Numbered from the stretch's first letter, positions 45,129-54,156 are shown. The stretch: 64,000 nucleotides of DNA from Arthrobacter sp. MYb229 (GCF_002975405.1 NZ_PCPS01000004.1:1-64000), one strand, 5' to 3'. The notes: generated from the sequence alone by a model not told the origin. Numbers and translations: made by a program.

Positions 45129-45767
45129 CTACTTCCAGAGGCTCACAATCGGGATTCCGGCTTCCGCCAGCAGCTCGCGCAGCACGAAGATATCCAGACC
45201 CACCACGTTTTGGAAGTTCCCTTCGATGGACTCGATGAAGGCCGAGGCCAAGCCATCGATGGTGAATGCGCCGGCACAGGGCAGCGGTTCACCGCTGGCC
45301 ACGTAGGCTTCGATTTCCTCGTCGCTGACCTCGGCGAAGTGCACGGTGGTCGAGGAGACACGTCCCCTCGCGCCTTGCGGGGCGTCGGTGTCGACCAGCC
45401 AATGCCCGGAATGCAGGATGCCGGTGGCGCCACTGAGCTGCTGCCAGCGTTCGCGGGCCACCTCGGCGGTATAGGGCTTGCCATAGGCTACGCCATCGAG
45501 CTCGAAGACGGAGTCGCACCCCAGCACCACTGTGCCCTCGGGGTGCTCACCTGCGGCGACGTTCTCGGCCTTGGCCCGGGCCAGGAGCAGCGCGGTTGCT
45601 TCCGGGCTTTGCGGACCGCCGGCGCTCACGGCGGCTGCCAGCACGGCATCCTCGTCAACGCGCGAGACTTGGGTTCCGAAGGCCAGCCCGGCATCGGACA
45701 ATAACTTCTGCCGCCCAGCGGAGGCGGAGGCCAGCAGCAGCCGGGCGCTCTTTTTGCTAGCGGTCAT
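45129..45767 (-). CDS. maf: Maf family nucleotide pyrophosphatase
   Basis: 212 aa. Hydrolyses non-canonical or excess NTPs. Motifs: LLLASASAGRQKLLSDAGLAF (residues 9-29, catalytic SxxR loop), ARAKAENVA, VLGCDSVFELDG (catalytic Asp), YGKPYTAEVARERWQQLSG, and GCAGAFTIDGL-like CAGAFTIDGLASAFIESIEG near the end. ATG overlaps the stop of the MMPL gene by four bases (ATGA), so it is translated with tetR-MMPL. In mycobacteria maf lies beside the accA3/accD5/accE5 genes, as here apart from inserted genes. Confidence 0.94.
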   Translation of the reverse strand: MTASKKSARLLLASASAGRQKLLSDAGLAFGTQVSRVDEDAVLAAAVSAGGPQSPEATALLLARAKAENVAAGEHPEGTVVLGCDSVFELDGVAYGKPYTAEVARERWQQLSGATGILHSGHWLVDTDAPQGARGRVSSTTVHFAEVSDEEIEAYVASGEPLPCAGAFTIDGLASAFIESIEGNFQNVVGLDIFVLRELLAEAGIPIVSLWK

Positions 45768-48700
45768 ACGGTTACCTCTTCCTTGGCCGAAGCTTCGCCG
45801 AGCGGCCGCTCGGCCTTGCGGTCCAGCATCTCATTGAGCTTTGCGCCCTCGACATCCACGTCTGGAAGGATCTTATCCAGCCATTTCGGCAGGTACCAAG
45901 CCTTGTCGCCCAGCAGGTGCATAATCGCTGGAATCAGCGTCATGCGTACCACGAAGGCATCAAAGAGCACCCCGGTGGCCAAGGCGAAGCCCAACGGCCG
46001 AATCATTGACAGGTGGGAGAAGATGAATCCGGCAAATACCGCGATCATGATCAACGCGGCCGCGGTCACCACCGGGGCGGCCATGGAGAATCCCGAGCGC
46101 ACCGCGTCCCTGGCCGACAATCCGTGGGCGTAGTGCTCACGCATCGCCGATACCAGGAACACCTGATAGTCCATGGCCAAACCGAAGAGGATGCCGGTGA
46201 GCAGGATCGGCAGGAAGCTCAGCAGCGGGCCGGGGACATTGACGTCGAAGACCGAACCCATCCAGCCGAACTGATAGACCATGACGCTGGCCCCGAAGGC
46301 CGCAGCCAGCGAAAGCAGGAAGCCACCGGTTGCCAACAGCGGAACCACTACCGATCGGAAGACCAGCAAGAGCAGGATCAGCGAGAGCCCCACCACGATA
46401 GCCAGGTACGGAGGCAAGGCGGAGGTCACCTTCTCCGAGACATCGATCTGCGCTGCGACCTGGCCGGTCACCGCGATCTTGGCGCCCGTGGCATCGTTGA
46501 TCCTCTGGGCATCGTCGCGCAGCTCGTGCACCAGCGCTTCGGTGGCGGCGGAGGCGGGGCCATCTGCCGGGATCACCTGGATCGCGGACAGCGACCTGTC
46601 TTCGGTCATGGTCACCGGGATGGCGGCGACCACGCCGTCGTATTCACGGAGCATGTCTGCGATATCCAATGACTTGGATTCGGCCTGCCGCTCGGATAGG
46701 TCTGCGGGAAGGTCCGCGAGGACCAGCAGCGGGCCATTGTAGCCGGCGCCGAACTTGTCGCTGGTCTGCTGATAGGCCTGGAAGGCCTGCGAGTCGGCGG
46801 CTTCGGCGCTGCCATCGGGCAAGGCGGTACGCATCTGCGATACCGGGATCGAAATGGCGCCGAGCACCACGACCACCAGCAGCGACACGGGAATCGCGAT
46901 CTTGGTGACCAGGCGGACCCAGCGCGCCGAGACAGGTTCCTTGGCCACCGGCTTGTCCGCCTTTTTCCGGGCACGCTTGGACACCAGCTTGGAGCCGGCC
47001 ATGGCCAGCAGCGCGGGGAGCAGCGTGATGTTCAGCAACACCGAGCAGAGCACGGTAAAGGCCGCGGAGAGTCCGAGCACCGTCAAGAACGGCAGACCCG
47101 GAACCGCGAGGGCGGACAGCGCGATGATGACCGTCAGCCCGGCGAAGACTACGGCATTGCCGCTGGTACCCACCGCGCGGGCGATCGATTCGCCGACCTC
47201 CATGCCGGAGAGCAACTGGGTGCGGTGGCGGTGAATGATGAACAGCGCGTAGTCGATTCCCACCGCGAGTCCCAGCATCAAAGCCAATGCGGGGGTAATC
47301 GAGGCCATGGTGAACATCGAGGAGAAGGCAAGCGTGGTGCCCACCCCGGCGCCAACACCCAGCAGGGCGAGCAAGAGCGGCAAGCCGGCGGCGATCAGGG
47401 TGCCGAGCATGACCAGCAGGACCACGGCGGCGATCACCACGCCGATGATTTCGGCGGTGCCGAAGACCTCCGAAATGTCCTGCAGGATTTCCTTGGAGAA
47501 GAGCACCTCGACACCGGTGGACTGCGGCCCGCTGGCGATTGCGGTGATGGCTTCACGATCCGAGGCGGTCAATGCGTCGGTCGCGATGCGGAAACTGACT
47601 TGGGAGACGGCGGTGGAGCCATCTTCGGAGACGAAACGCATGTCCCCGCTGGCGCCTACCTGGCGGGAGGCGAACTCAAGTTCGGCTCGTCCGCTCTCGA
47701 GGTCTTTTTCTCCCTTGGCGATGTCTTTTTCGCCCTCTTCGAGCTCTTTGGTCTTTTCCTTGATCGTCGTTTCGGACTCGCGCAGCTGTTTCTCTGCGTC
47801 CGCCAGTTGCGCTTTGCCGGCTACGAAGGCAGCCTTTTGCTTGTCGAATTCTGCCTGTCCGGCGTTGAGCTCGGCGCGGCCGGATTCAAGTTCGGCACGC
47901 GCCTGCGCCAGCTTTGACTTGTTCGCATCGATTTCTTGCTTGCCCGAGGCAAGCTGTGCCTTGGCCTGGTCAAGCTGCTTTTTGGCGGAGGCCAGTTCGC
48001 CGCGGCTAGCCTCGAGCTCCTGGCGGCCTTCGGCGGCCTGGGTGGCCCCGGCATCCAATTCCTTGCGCGCGGCATCCAGCTGCTTCAGGCCCGCCTCGGC
48101 CTGGTCGATCTGCTTCAGCGCGGCGCTGGCCTGAGCCTTGCCCTCGGTGGCCTGCAGCTTGGCGGCATTCAGTTCGGCGAGGCCGCCCTGCAGTGCCGTC
48201 AGCTTTTCGGTGTACTCGCGAATCAGGGCTTCGTCACCCTCGGCTTCGGCCTGTTTGAGCGCCTGTTCGACTCCGGGGATCTGGGATTCCAGTTCCGAGA
48301 TTTGCGGTTCAATGGTCTTCAGGCCCTCTTCGGCCTTCGCCAGGCCCTCGGTGGCCTGCTCTTTGCCGGCAACTAGTTCCTTGTCAAACTGGCTGCGGGA
48401 CTTGCCGTCCAGAAGCTTGTCCAGCCCCGCCCGGTATTCTTCCTCGCCTGCGCTCAGCTGCGCCTCTGCCTGATCGAGCTGCTTTTCTCCGGCTTCGAAC
48501 TGGCTCCGACCGGACTGGTACTTTTCGAATCCCGCATTGTATTCGGCGAGGCCCGCCTTGTATTTCTTTTCGCCGTCGTTCAGCTGCGCCTGCCCGCTGT
48601 TCAGCTGGGTTTCACCGGCGCGTAGCTCATTCCAACCGGCGGCCAGCTTCTTTTCGGCCGCGGCGATCTGCGGCTCGGCGTCCTCGATTTCCTTGGTGCC

Positions 48701-49204
48701 ATCGAAAAGTTCGGACCAGCCCTCGGTGATCTTCTTTTGGCCGTCCGCGAGCTGTACCTTGCCGTTAGCTACCTGTTCCTTGGCATCGTCGAGTTCCTTC
48801 TGCCCGTCCACCAGTTCTTGTTGGGCGTTGTCCAGCTCGGGCTTGGCGTCATCAAGCTGTTTCTGCAGTTCGAAGGGGCTCATGGCCTCGACGACCTGCG
48901 GATGCAAGGCCAGCTGATCCAGGGAGTCTTGGATCGCCGATTTCTGGTCCGCGTTCAACTCGCGGTTTGAACCTTCACGGAAGACGATGGTGCCCTGTCC
49001 GCCGGCAAGATCGGGGAGTTCTTCCTTCATCCGGTCCATGGTGCGCTGGGTTTCGGTGCCCGGCAGGGTGAAGGTGTTCGACAGCTGCCCCATGAACAGG
49101 CTGGCACAGACGCCGATGGCGATAAACGCCGCAATCCACATGGAGAGCATGCGGAAACGGTGCCTATGGGCCCACGAGGCGAGGCGGTAAAGGAACGTAG
49201 CCAT
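45764..49204 (-). CDS. MMPL/RND-family membrane protein with a very long extracytoplasmic coiled coil
   Basis: 1,146 aa. First helix at about 20-40, then a roughly 400-residue insertion (about 110-515) of repeated, Gly-punctuated helical units (L.DGQKEL.DA, L.AGE.QL.SGQ, L.SGKQEIDAN) before the typical MMPL core. The core has helices 2-6 with GLAVGIDYALFIIHRHR, a second extracytoplasmic domain, and helices 7-12 with GLAMDYQVFLVSAMREHY. The two GxxxDYxxF motifs carry the proton-relay Asp-Tyr pairs of MMPL transporters. The coiled-coil repeats resemble YhgE/Pip-type proteins. Probably exports lipids or hydrophobic drugs. The TetR gene ends 3 bases upstream, so it is likely the regulator. Confidence 0.9.
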   Translation of the reverse strand: MATFLYRLASWAHRHRFRMLSMWIAAFIAIGVCASLFMGQLSNTFTLPGTETQRTMDRMKEELPDLAGGQGTIVFREGSNRELNADQKSAIQDSLDQLALHPQVVEAMSPFELQKQLDDAKPELDNAQQELVDGQKELDDAKEQVANGKVQLADGQKKITEGWSELFDGTKEIEDAEPQIAAAEKKLAAGWNELRAGETQLNSGQAQLNDGEKKYKAGLAEYNAGFEKYQSGRSQFEAGEKQLDQAEAQLSAGEEEYRAGLDKLLDGKSRSQFDKELVAGKEQATEGLAKAEEGLKTIEPQISELESQIPGVEQALKQAEAEGDEALIREYTEKLTALQGGLAELNAAKLQATEGKAQASAALKQIDQAEAGLKQLDAARKELDAGATQAAEGRQELEASRGELASAKKQLDQAKAQLASGKQEIDANKSKLAQARAELESGRAELNAGQAEFDKQKAAFVAGKAQLADAEKQLRESETTIKEKTKELEEGEKDIAKGEKDLESGRAELEFASRQVGASGDMRFVSEDGSTAVSQVSFRIATDALTASDREAITAIASGPQSTGVEVLFSKEILQDISEVFGTAEIIGVVIAAVVLLVMLGTLIAAGLPLLLALLGVGAGVGTTLAFSSMFTMASITPALALMLGLAVGIDYALFIIHRHRTQLLSGMEVGESIARAVGTSGNAVVFAGLTVIIALSALAVPGLPFLTVLGLSAAFTVLCSVLLNITLLPALLAMAGSKLVSKRARKKADKPVAKEPVSARWVRLVTKIAIPVSLLVVVVLGAISIPVSQMRTALPDGSAEAADSQAFQAYQQTSDKFGAGYNGPLLVLADLPADLSERQAESKSLDIADMLREYDGVVAAIPVTMTEDRSLSAIQVIPADGPASAATEALVHELRDDAQRINDATGAKIAVTGQVAAQIDVSEKVTSALPPYLAIVVGLSLILLLLVFRSVVVPLLATGGFLLSLAAAFGASVMVYQFGWMGSVFDVNVPGPLLSFLPILLTGILFGLAMDYQVFLVSAMREHYAHGLSARDAVRSGFSMAAPVVTAAALIMIAVFAGFIFSHLSMIRPLGFALATGVLFDAFVVRMTLIPAIMHLLGDKAWYLPKWLDKILPDVDVEGAKLNEMLDRKAERPLGEASAKEEVTV
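47660..48870 (-). repeat. Degenerate internal repeats encoding the MMPL coiled coil
   Basis: About 1.2 kb coding for many divergent copies of a roughly 7-11-residue unit with pattern L-x-x-G/A-x-x-x-L. At DNA level the copies share words such as GAGCTG and CAGCTG but are not identical. Copy number could vary between strains. Confidence 0.7.
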
Positions 49205-49207
49205 GGC

Positions 49208-49879
49208 TTAGTCTTCCTTGAGCGAGTTTGGTGCGGTCAGTGGCAGCGAGTTGAAACCCGCATCGAGTGTTTCCATGGCCCGGGTGATGAGCCGATGGAA
49301 GGAAGAGATGAGTTCGTCGGAAACGTGCAGCCCGGTCGCATCCGGCTCGGGCAGCTGGTCGATCCACGTATCGAAGGCCGCTTGCCCCGCCCCGAGAATG
49401 GCATGCGTGAACACGCGGATGGAGTAGGCATCGGTATGCGGGTACCGGGCGGCTATTTTGGCGATGACGTCGCCGGTGGCGCTTTGCCAGGCAATGAAAT
49501 TCGGCGGGTAGCAGGTTCCGTTTTCCTGCCGGCGCAGATAGGCGCCGAATTGCGCGACCTGCCCCAAAAGCTCGGTGGCCCGCTCGGATTCCAAGGCGCG
49601 GACCACTGCTTGCATCAGTGGCAGCTGGTCGGTCAGGGGAGTTAATGTCTCGACCATGTGTTCGAGCACCGCGTGCAGGGGGTAGGACAAGATTGCATCT
49701 ACGGAGGGGAAATAATTGAACAGGGTGCGCCGGGAAATGCCGGCAATTTCGGCGATTTGGGTGGCGGTGATCGCCGTGCCGTGCCCCTCGCGCAGCAGTC
49801 GAAGGGCGGCGTCGACGATCGCCTGATGCGTCGCCTGCCTATTGAGTTCGCGGCGCGTGCCGGTGCCATTGGAAGTCAC
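49208..49879 (-). CDS. TetR family transcriptional regulator
   Basis: 223 aa. The N-terminal HTH is clear: NRQATHQAIVDAALRLLREGHGTAITATQIAEIAGISRRTLFNYFPSVDAIL (about 13-64). The C-terminal ligand domain is TetR_C-like and unassigned. GTG start at 49879 has no ribosome site; promoter boxes place the transcript start at or next to this GTG, so the mRNA may be leaderless. First gene of tetR-MMPL-maf. A triple half-site operator lies in its promoter, implying autoregulation and control of the MMPL gene. Confidence 0.92.
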   Translation of the reverse strand: MTSNGTGTRRELNRQATHQAIVDAALRLLREGHGTAITATQIAEIAGISRRTLFNYFPSVDAILSYPLHAVLEHMVETLTPLTDQLPLMQAVVRALESERATELLGQVAQFGAYLRRQENGTCYPPNFIAWQSATGDVIAKIAARYPHTDAYSIRVFTHAILGAGQAAFDTWIDQLPEPDATGLHVSDELISSFHRLITRAMETLDAGFNSLPLTAPNSLKED

Positions 49880-49885
49880 GTAATT

Positions 49886-49915
49886 ACACTACGTGCAAAC
49901 TTGCACGCTGTGCAA
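49886..49915 (-). promoter_or_regulatory. Promoter of the tetR-MMPL-maf operon
   Basis: On the minus strand: -35 TTGCAC (49915-49910), 18-bp spacer, -10 TAGTGT (49891-49886). The expected start is about 49879, the G of the GTG codon. Inferred from sequence only. Confidence 0.55.
49893..49915. promoter_or_regulatory. TetR operator with three alternating half-sites
   Basis: GTGCAA-AC-TTGCAC-GCT-GTGCAA: two overlapping perfect inverted repeats sharing the middle half-site, with 2- and 3-bp centres. It covers the -35 box and spacer, 14 bases upstream of the tetR start, as expected for a repressor site. Confidence 0.75.
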
Positions 49916-49945
49916 AGTGGGGAGTTGTGTTCTGCCCCACGAAAA

Positions 49946-49984
49946 AGCGGTCGGCATCCTCCTGATGGGAGGATGCCGACCGCT
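49946..49984 (-). terminator. Terminator after the SDF symporter gene
   Basis: Stem AGCGGTCGGCATCCTCC and complement (one mismatch near the loop), followed on the minus strand by TTTTT; 34 bases past the symporter stop. Confidence 0.9.
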
Positions 49985-50018
49985 GGGTGCTGCTCAGGCC
50001 GCTCGGACCTGAGGGGAA

Positions 50019-51401
50019 CTAGGCATTTGCCGACGTTGCCGCCGACTGATCCTGGGTGGCCGCGATGCTGTCGTCGGCGAATGGATTGCCATTGCGTGGG
50101 GCGTTGTACAGCTCCGCATCCAAGATGCCTTCGCGCTTGGCGACAATCGTTGGGACCAAGGCCTGGCCGGCCACGTTGACCGCGGTGCGGCCCATGTCAA
50201 CAATCGGATCAACCGCGAGCAGCAGGCCAACGCCGGCCAGCGGAAGTCCAAGGGTGGAGAGGGTCAATGTCAGCATCACTACCGCTCCGGTCGTGCCGGC
50301 AGTAGCAGCCGAGCCCAGAACCGAAACCAGGGCAATTAGCAGGTAGTCGGTCACGCCGAGGTCAATTCCGAAGAACTGCGCCACGAAGGTGGCGGCAATC
50401 GCCGGATAGATGGCTGCGCAACCATCCATCTTGGTGGTTGCACCCAAGGGGACGGCGAAGGATGCGTAGCCCGAGGGCACGCCGAGGTTGCGTTCGGTCA
50501 CGCGCTGAGTCAGCGGCAGCGTGCCGATGGAGGAGCGGGAGACGAAACCGAGCTGCACCGCGGGCCACACCCCGGAGAAGTACTGCTTGATGGAAAGGCC
50601 GTGGGAGCGAACCAGGATGGGGTAGAGGGCGAAGAGCACCAGGGCCAGACCGATGTAGATGGCGAGGGTGAACTTGCCCAGCGCCCCAATGGTGTCCCAG
50701 CCGTAGCTTGCGACGGCGTTGCCGATCAGGCCAACGGTGCCGAGCGGGGCGATGCGGATAATCCACCACAGCACCTTTTGGATGATCGCGAGGATCGAAG
50801 CGGAGAAGGCCAGGAATGGTTCGGCCGCCTTGCCGACCTTCAGCGCGGCAATGCCCACGGCGATGGCGATCACCAGGATCTGCAGCACATTGAAGCTGAT
50901 CGAGGTGGTGGCCGCATCCTCGGCGAGCTTGGTGCTTGCGCCCAGGCCCAGGAAGTTCGAAGGGATCAGCCCGGTCAGGAATCCGAGCCAGTCGCCGGTC
51001 TTGCCGTCGTACTCGGCCGGTGCGCTTTGGCCGGTATTGGCGCCGGGCTGCATCAGTACGCCCAGTCCCATGCCGATGGTCACGGAGATTAGCGCGGTGA
51101 TGCCGAACCACAGCAGGGTCTGCCAGGCCAGGCGTGCAGCGTTTGTCACCTGTGCCAGATTGGCAATGGAAGCAACCACTGCGAAGAAAATCAGCGGGAT
51201 GACGGCCGTGCGCAGCAGGGCAACGTAGCTGGAGCCGATGATCTGCAGGGCTTCACCGAGCGCGTTGGGTTCCTCGGAAGTGCTGCCGGTGTACTTGGCG
51301 ACCAGGCCGAGGATCAGACCGACGATCAACGCAGCGATAATCTGCGGACCGAAACTGGTCATCCAACGAGGCAGTCGGGATGAAGGTGCGGTGTTAGACA
51401 T
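50019..51401 (-). CDS. Dicarboxylate/amino acid:cation symporter (SDF family)
   Basis: 460 aa from ATG 51401 (MSNTAPSS); an ATG at 51434 is also in frame and neither has a clear ribosome site. About eight hydrophobic segments plus two re-entrant loops. Hairpin 1 reads VSRSSIGTLPLT. The usual ion-binding NMDGT of helix 7 reads KMDGCAAIYPAI here, a variant I associate with some Gram-positive carriers of this family. Helix 8 has VDPIVDMGRTAVNVAGQ with the substrate-binding Asp/Arg/Asn. Substrate could be a dicarboxylate, glutamate or cystine-like compound. Monocistronic. Confidence 0.88.
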   Translation of the reverse strand: MSNTAPSSRLPRWMTSFGPQIIAALIVGLILGLVAKYTGSTSEEPNALGEALQIIGSSYVALLRTAVIPLIFFAVVASIANLAQVTNAARLAWQTLLWFGITALISVTIGMGLGVLMQPGANTGQSAPAEYDGKTGDWLGFLTGLIPSNFLGLGASTKLAEDAATTSISFNVLQILVIAIAVGIAALKVGKAAEPFLAFSASILAIIQKVLWWIIRIAPLGTVGLIGNAVASYGWDTIGALGKFTLAIYIGLALVLFALYPILVRSHGLSIKQYFSGVWPAVQLGFVSRSSIGTLPLTQRVTERNLGVPSGYASFAVPLGATTKMDGCAAIYPAIAATFVAQFFGIDLGVTDYLLIALVSVLGSAATAGTTGAVVMLTLTLSTLGLPLAGVGLLLAVDPIVDMGRTAVNVAGQALVPTIVAKREGILDAELYNAPRNGNPFADDSIAATQDQSAATSANA

Positions 51402-51906
51402 GACTAAAACGGTATGCCGGAAAACGCCAACCATCGCAGTTAAAGTTACGCAACATTACGATTCTGGATTATTCCGTTATTGACAGCTCAATTACTGTGC
51501 GACCGGTCACCGATCTGGGCTGAAATCCAGAGGTGTTTTGCGGATTGCGACGAGTGCCCCGGCATTCGGAGGTGCCCTGCGCGGCGTACCGGAGGCCTCG
51601 CCCAGGAGTTTCCAGATGGATTTTCGTAGGTAATTATGCTTCCAAGGATTTGGTTATTGCCGGTGAAATACAAGATGGCAGTACGAACGGTCGGCGCCAG
51701 GCGAAAACGCGCAACGAACGGTCTCAGCAGTTCTTGGGCTCCGGGCTGCACGCAATGGAATGGCACCGCGTACTGGCGAACTGCACCGCCTGCGCAGGGG
51801 TCGGTCCGCCGGCTGTTGACGATGGCCAGTTGGCTTTGAAAGTCGGTAGATTGGATGCCGCTAGGGGATTCGCCTTAGGCGTGCGACGACGAACATCGGA
51901 GAAATC
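51402..51906. other. Intergenic region without a supported gene
   Basis: About 500 bases between divergent genes. Open frames here (for example 51533-51988 on the plus strand) overlap the next gene and have no ribosome site or protein character. Promoters for both neighbours must be present. I see no RNA structure I can name. Confidence 0.5.
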
Positions 51907-52296
51907 ATGCGGGTATATATCACTAGCGTCATGGTTGATGACCAGGCGAAGGCCGAAAAGTTCTACACCGAAATTCTCAGATTTGTGAAGAAGCACGATG
52001 TGCCGGTGGGTGAATTCAAATGGCTGACACTTGTCTCGCCAGAAGATGAGGCAGGCGTCGAGGTCCTGCTGGAACCTGCCGAGCATCCGGCGGCGCGACC
52101 ATTCCAGGCGGCTCTTTTCGCCGATGGCATTCCGCTGACCTCATTCGCGGTTGACGATGTCCGGTCCGAATATGAGCGTTTGCGCGCCCTGGGCGTGCGG
52201 TTCACCCAGGAACCCACAGAGATGGGCCCGGTGACCACTGCCGTATTGGATGACACCTGCGGAAATCTGATCCAGCTGTCCAACTACCGCGGTTAA
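51907..52296 (+). CDS. VOC family protein (glyoxalase/bleomycin-resistance fold)
   Basis: 129 aa. The N-terminal unit begins RVYITSVMVDDQAKAEKFYTEIL, the usual first strand and helix of the VOC fold; the second unit has SFAVDDVRSEYERLRALGVRFTQEPTEMGPVTTAVLDDTCGNLIQLSNY, ending in the DxxGNxIxL hallmark. The usual first-strand His is a Ser here, so metal ligands may be incomplete. ATG with GGAG six bases upstream. Monocistronic. Substrate unknown. Confidence 0.85.
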   Translation: MRVYITSVMVDDQAKAEKFYTEILRFVKKHDVPVGEFKWLTLVSPEDEAGVEVLLEPAEHPAARPFQAALFADGIPLTSFAVDDVRSEYERLRALGVRFTQEPTEMGPVTTAVLDDTCGNLIQLSNYRG

Positions 52297-52308
52297 TGAC
52301 GCGGCAGG

Positions 52309-52346
52309 AGCCGTTGGCTGCCGGGAATCCCCGGCAGCCAACGGCT
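52309..52346. terminator. Terminator between the VOC and DUF885 genes
   Basis: Stem AGCCGTTGGCTGCCGGG and complement with a 4-nt loop between convergent genes. T-tract weak on the plus strand. Confidence 0.75.
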
Positions 52347-52357
52347 TGGCTAGCTGC

Positions 52358-54025
52358 CTAGCTGCGCAGGGCGCGGTTGAGCGTATCAAGTCCCACCGAG
52401 CCGAGTTTCAGCGCCTTGGTGTGGAAGTCCTTGAGCTCGAATTGCCCGCCATCGTGGGCGGCAACCTCGTCGCGGGCCTGCTCCCAGAGCCGCTGGCCGA
52501 TTTTGTAGCTGGGGGCCTGGCCCGGCCAACCGAGGTAGCGGTTGTATTCGAAGTCCAACTGGCCCTCGGTGAGATCCAGATTCTTCTGCAAGAACTCATA
52601 CCCGTTATCGGCGTCCCAGGTTCCGGTGCCCCACTGGGGAGGAACCGCCAGGGCCAGATGCACGCCAATGTCGAAGACCACGCGGGCCGCACGAATGCGT
52701 TGGGCATCAAGCATGCCCAGATAGTCGCCCGGATCATCGAGGTAACCCAGCTTGTGCATCAGCCGCTCGGAATACAGCGCCCACCCCTCGCCGTGGCCGG
52801 AAACCCAGCAGAGCAGCCGGCGCCAGCTATTGAGCGTGTTCGCCTGCATTTGCGCGGTACCTATCTGCAGGTGATGGCCCGGTACCCCTTCGTGGTACAC
52901 GGTGGTCAGCTCCGACCAGGTGGAGAACTGGTCTTCGCCCGGCGGCACCGACCACCACATGCGTCCGGGGCGGGTGAAATCTTCCGAGGGCCCGGTGTAG
53001 TAGATTCCCCCGTCTTCTGTCGGGGCGATCAGGCACTCGATTCGATCCATCGGGGCTGGAATATCGAAGTGCCTGTCGCGCAGCTCGGCAATCGCCTTGT
53101 CGGCTTTGTCCTGCATCCAGCTCTTCAGGGCCTCGGTGCCGTCCAGTTTGCGCGCCGCATCAGCGTTGAGGATCGCCTTGGCTTCCTCGATGGAGGCGCC
53201 GGGCTTGATCAGTTCGGCCACGCGCTGCTGCTCCGCGATGATCGCATCTAGCTCGCCGACTCCCCAGGCGTAGGTCTCGTCCAAATCAACCGATGCACCC
53301 AGAAAGCGGCGGGACATCAACGCGTAGTATTCACGGCCTGCCGCATCCGCCTCGGGGGCCTGCGCCAGCAGTTCTTCCCGAAGCATTTGCGCAAGCTTCA
53401 GGTAGGCGTTCTTCGCCACGGACGCTCCGGCGTGCAGCGACTCGGCGAGCTCGGGGTCTTGCTCGGCACCGGAGGTGGCTAGCCGATCGAAGAACCCACC
53501 GTCTTTTGCATAATCCCGGCACTGGCCGGCGACGATCTTCACCTGACGCTTAGCCGACACCAACCCCTTGGAGGCCGAATCGCGCAATGAGGCGATGTAG
53601 CCGTCAATCGCCTGCGGGACGTTGGCAAGCCGGGCGGCCACAAATGCGAAGTCCGCTGCGCTCTGCTGCGGCATGAGGTCGAAGACCGAGCGGATTTCCT
53701 GCGCCGCGCAGGCGATATTGTTCAGCTCGGTGCGTCCGGTCAGCTGGATTTCCAGATCCAGGCCGAGCCGCTCCTGCATCGCATCGAGGGTGACCGAGTC
53801 GATGTCATCTTGTGGCTTCGCCGCCTCAAGGTCCGCGAGAGTCTCCCGTAATAGCTCGATCTGCTGATCGGTGCCCTTGGGGGAGTAGTCGGAATAGGCC
53901 GACTCGTAACCGGGGAGTCCGAATGAAACGCCGTACTCCGGAACTAATTCGAGAGTCTTGGCAAAGAAATTTTCCGCAATGGCGTCGATGCCCGTCGGCA
54001 CGCGCTGCGTAGCAGTGGATGTCAT
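52358..54025 (-). CDS. DUF885 family protein (zinc-metallopeptidase-like)
   Basis: 555 aa, soluble, all-helical. Contains VYHEGVPGHHLQIGTAQ (about residues 371-387): the HExxxHH arrangement is the DUF885 signature and a likely metal site. The C-terminal part FEYNRYLGWPGQAPSYKIGQRLWEQAR matches the family. No signal peptide is seen, although many homologues are exported. Probably a carboxypeptidase- or dipeptidase-like enzyme; no substrate shown. Sits downstream of the accD/accE operon on the same strand but has its own start region and a hairpin precedes it. Confidence 0.87.
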   Translation of the reverse strand: MTSTATQRVPTGIDAIAENFFAKTLELVPEYGVSFGLPGYESAYSDYSPKGTDQQIELLRETLADLEAAKPQDDIDSVTLDAMQERLGLDLEIQLTGRTELNNIACAAQEIRSVFDLMPQQSAADFAFVAARLANVPQAIDGYIASLRDSASKGLVSAKRQVKIVAGQCRDYAKDGGFFDRLATSGAEQDPELAESLHAGASVAKNAYLKLAQMLREELLAQAPEADAAGREYYALMSRRFLGASVDLDETYAWGVGELDAIIAEQQRVAELIKPGASIEEAKAILNADAARKLDGTEALKSWMQDKADKAIAELRDRHFDIPAPMDRIECLIAPTEDGGIYYTGPSEDFTRPGRMWWSVPPGEDQFSTWSELTTVYHEGVPGHHLQIGTAQMQANTLNSWRRLLCWVSGHGEGWALYSERLMHKLGYLDDPGDYLGMLDAQRIRAARVVFDIGVHLALAVPPQWGTGTWDADNGYEFLQKNLDLTEGQLDFEYNRYLGWPGQAPSYKIGQRLWEQARDEVAAHDGGQFELKDFHTKALKLGSVGLDTLNRALRS

Positions 54026-54104
54026 GGAGCTAACACTAATAGATATGAAAGATTTGTTGAAGAGTATTGGGTAATTGCCGGCACACTTGTTTGGAATGCG
54101 ATAA

Positions 54105-54140
54105 ACCCCGGAGCCCTGTCTTTCGACAGAACGCCGGGGT
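54105..54140 (-). terminator. Terminator hairpin after the carboxylase epsilon gene
   Basis: Stem ACCCCGG/CCGGGGT with an inner CTGTC-TTTC-GACAG hairpin; 16 bases past the epsilon stop, followed on the minus strand by TTT. Confidence 0.7.
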
Positions 54141-54156
54141 GCAATACCAGCTGCCT

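Noticed and set aside
47660-48870. Possible CRISPR or tandem-repeat array
   Set aside because: The repeats are protein-level heptad-like units inside the MMPL gene, with no conserved DNA repeat or spacers. No CRISPR array was seen anywhere in the window.
51533-51988. 151-codon open frame upstream of the VOC gene
   Set aside because: Runs out of frame into the VOC gene, lacks a ribosome site, and shows no family character.
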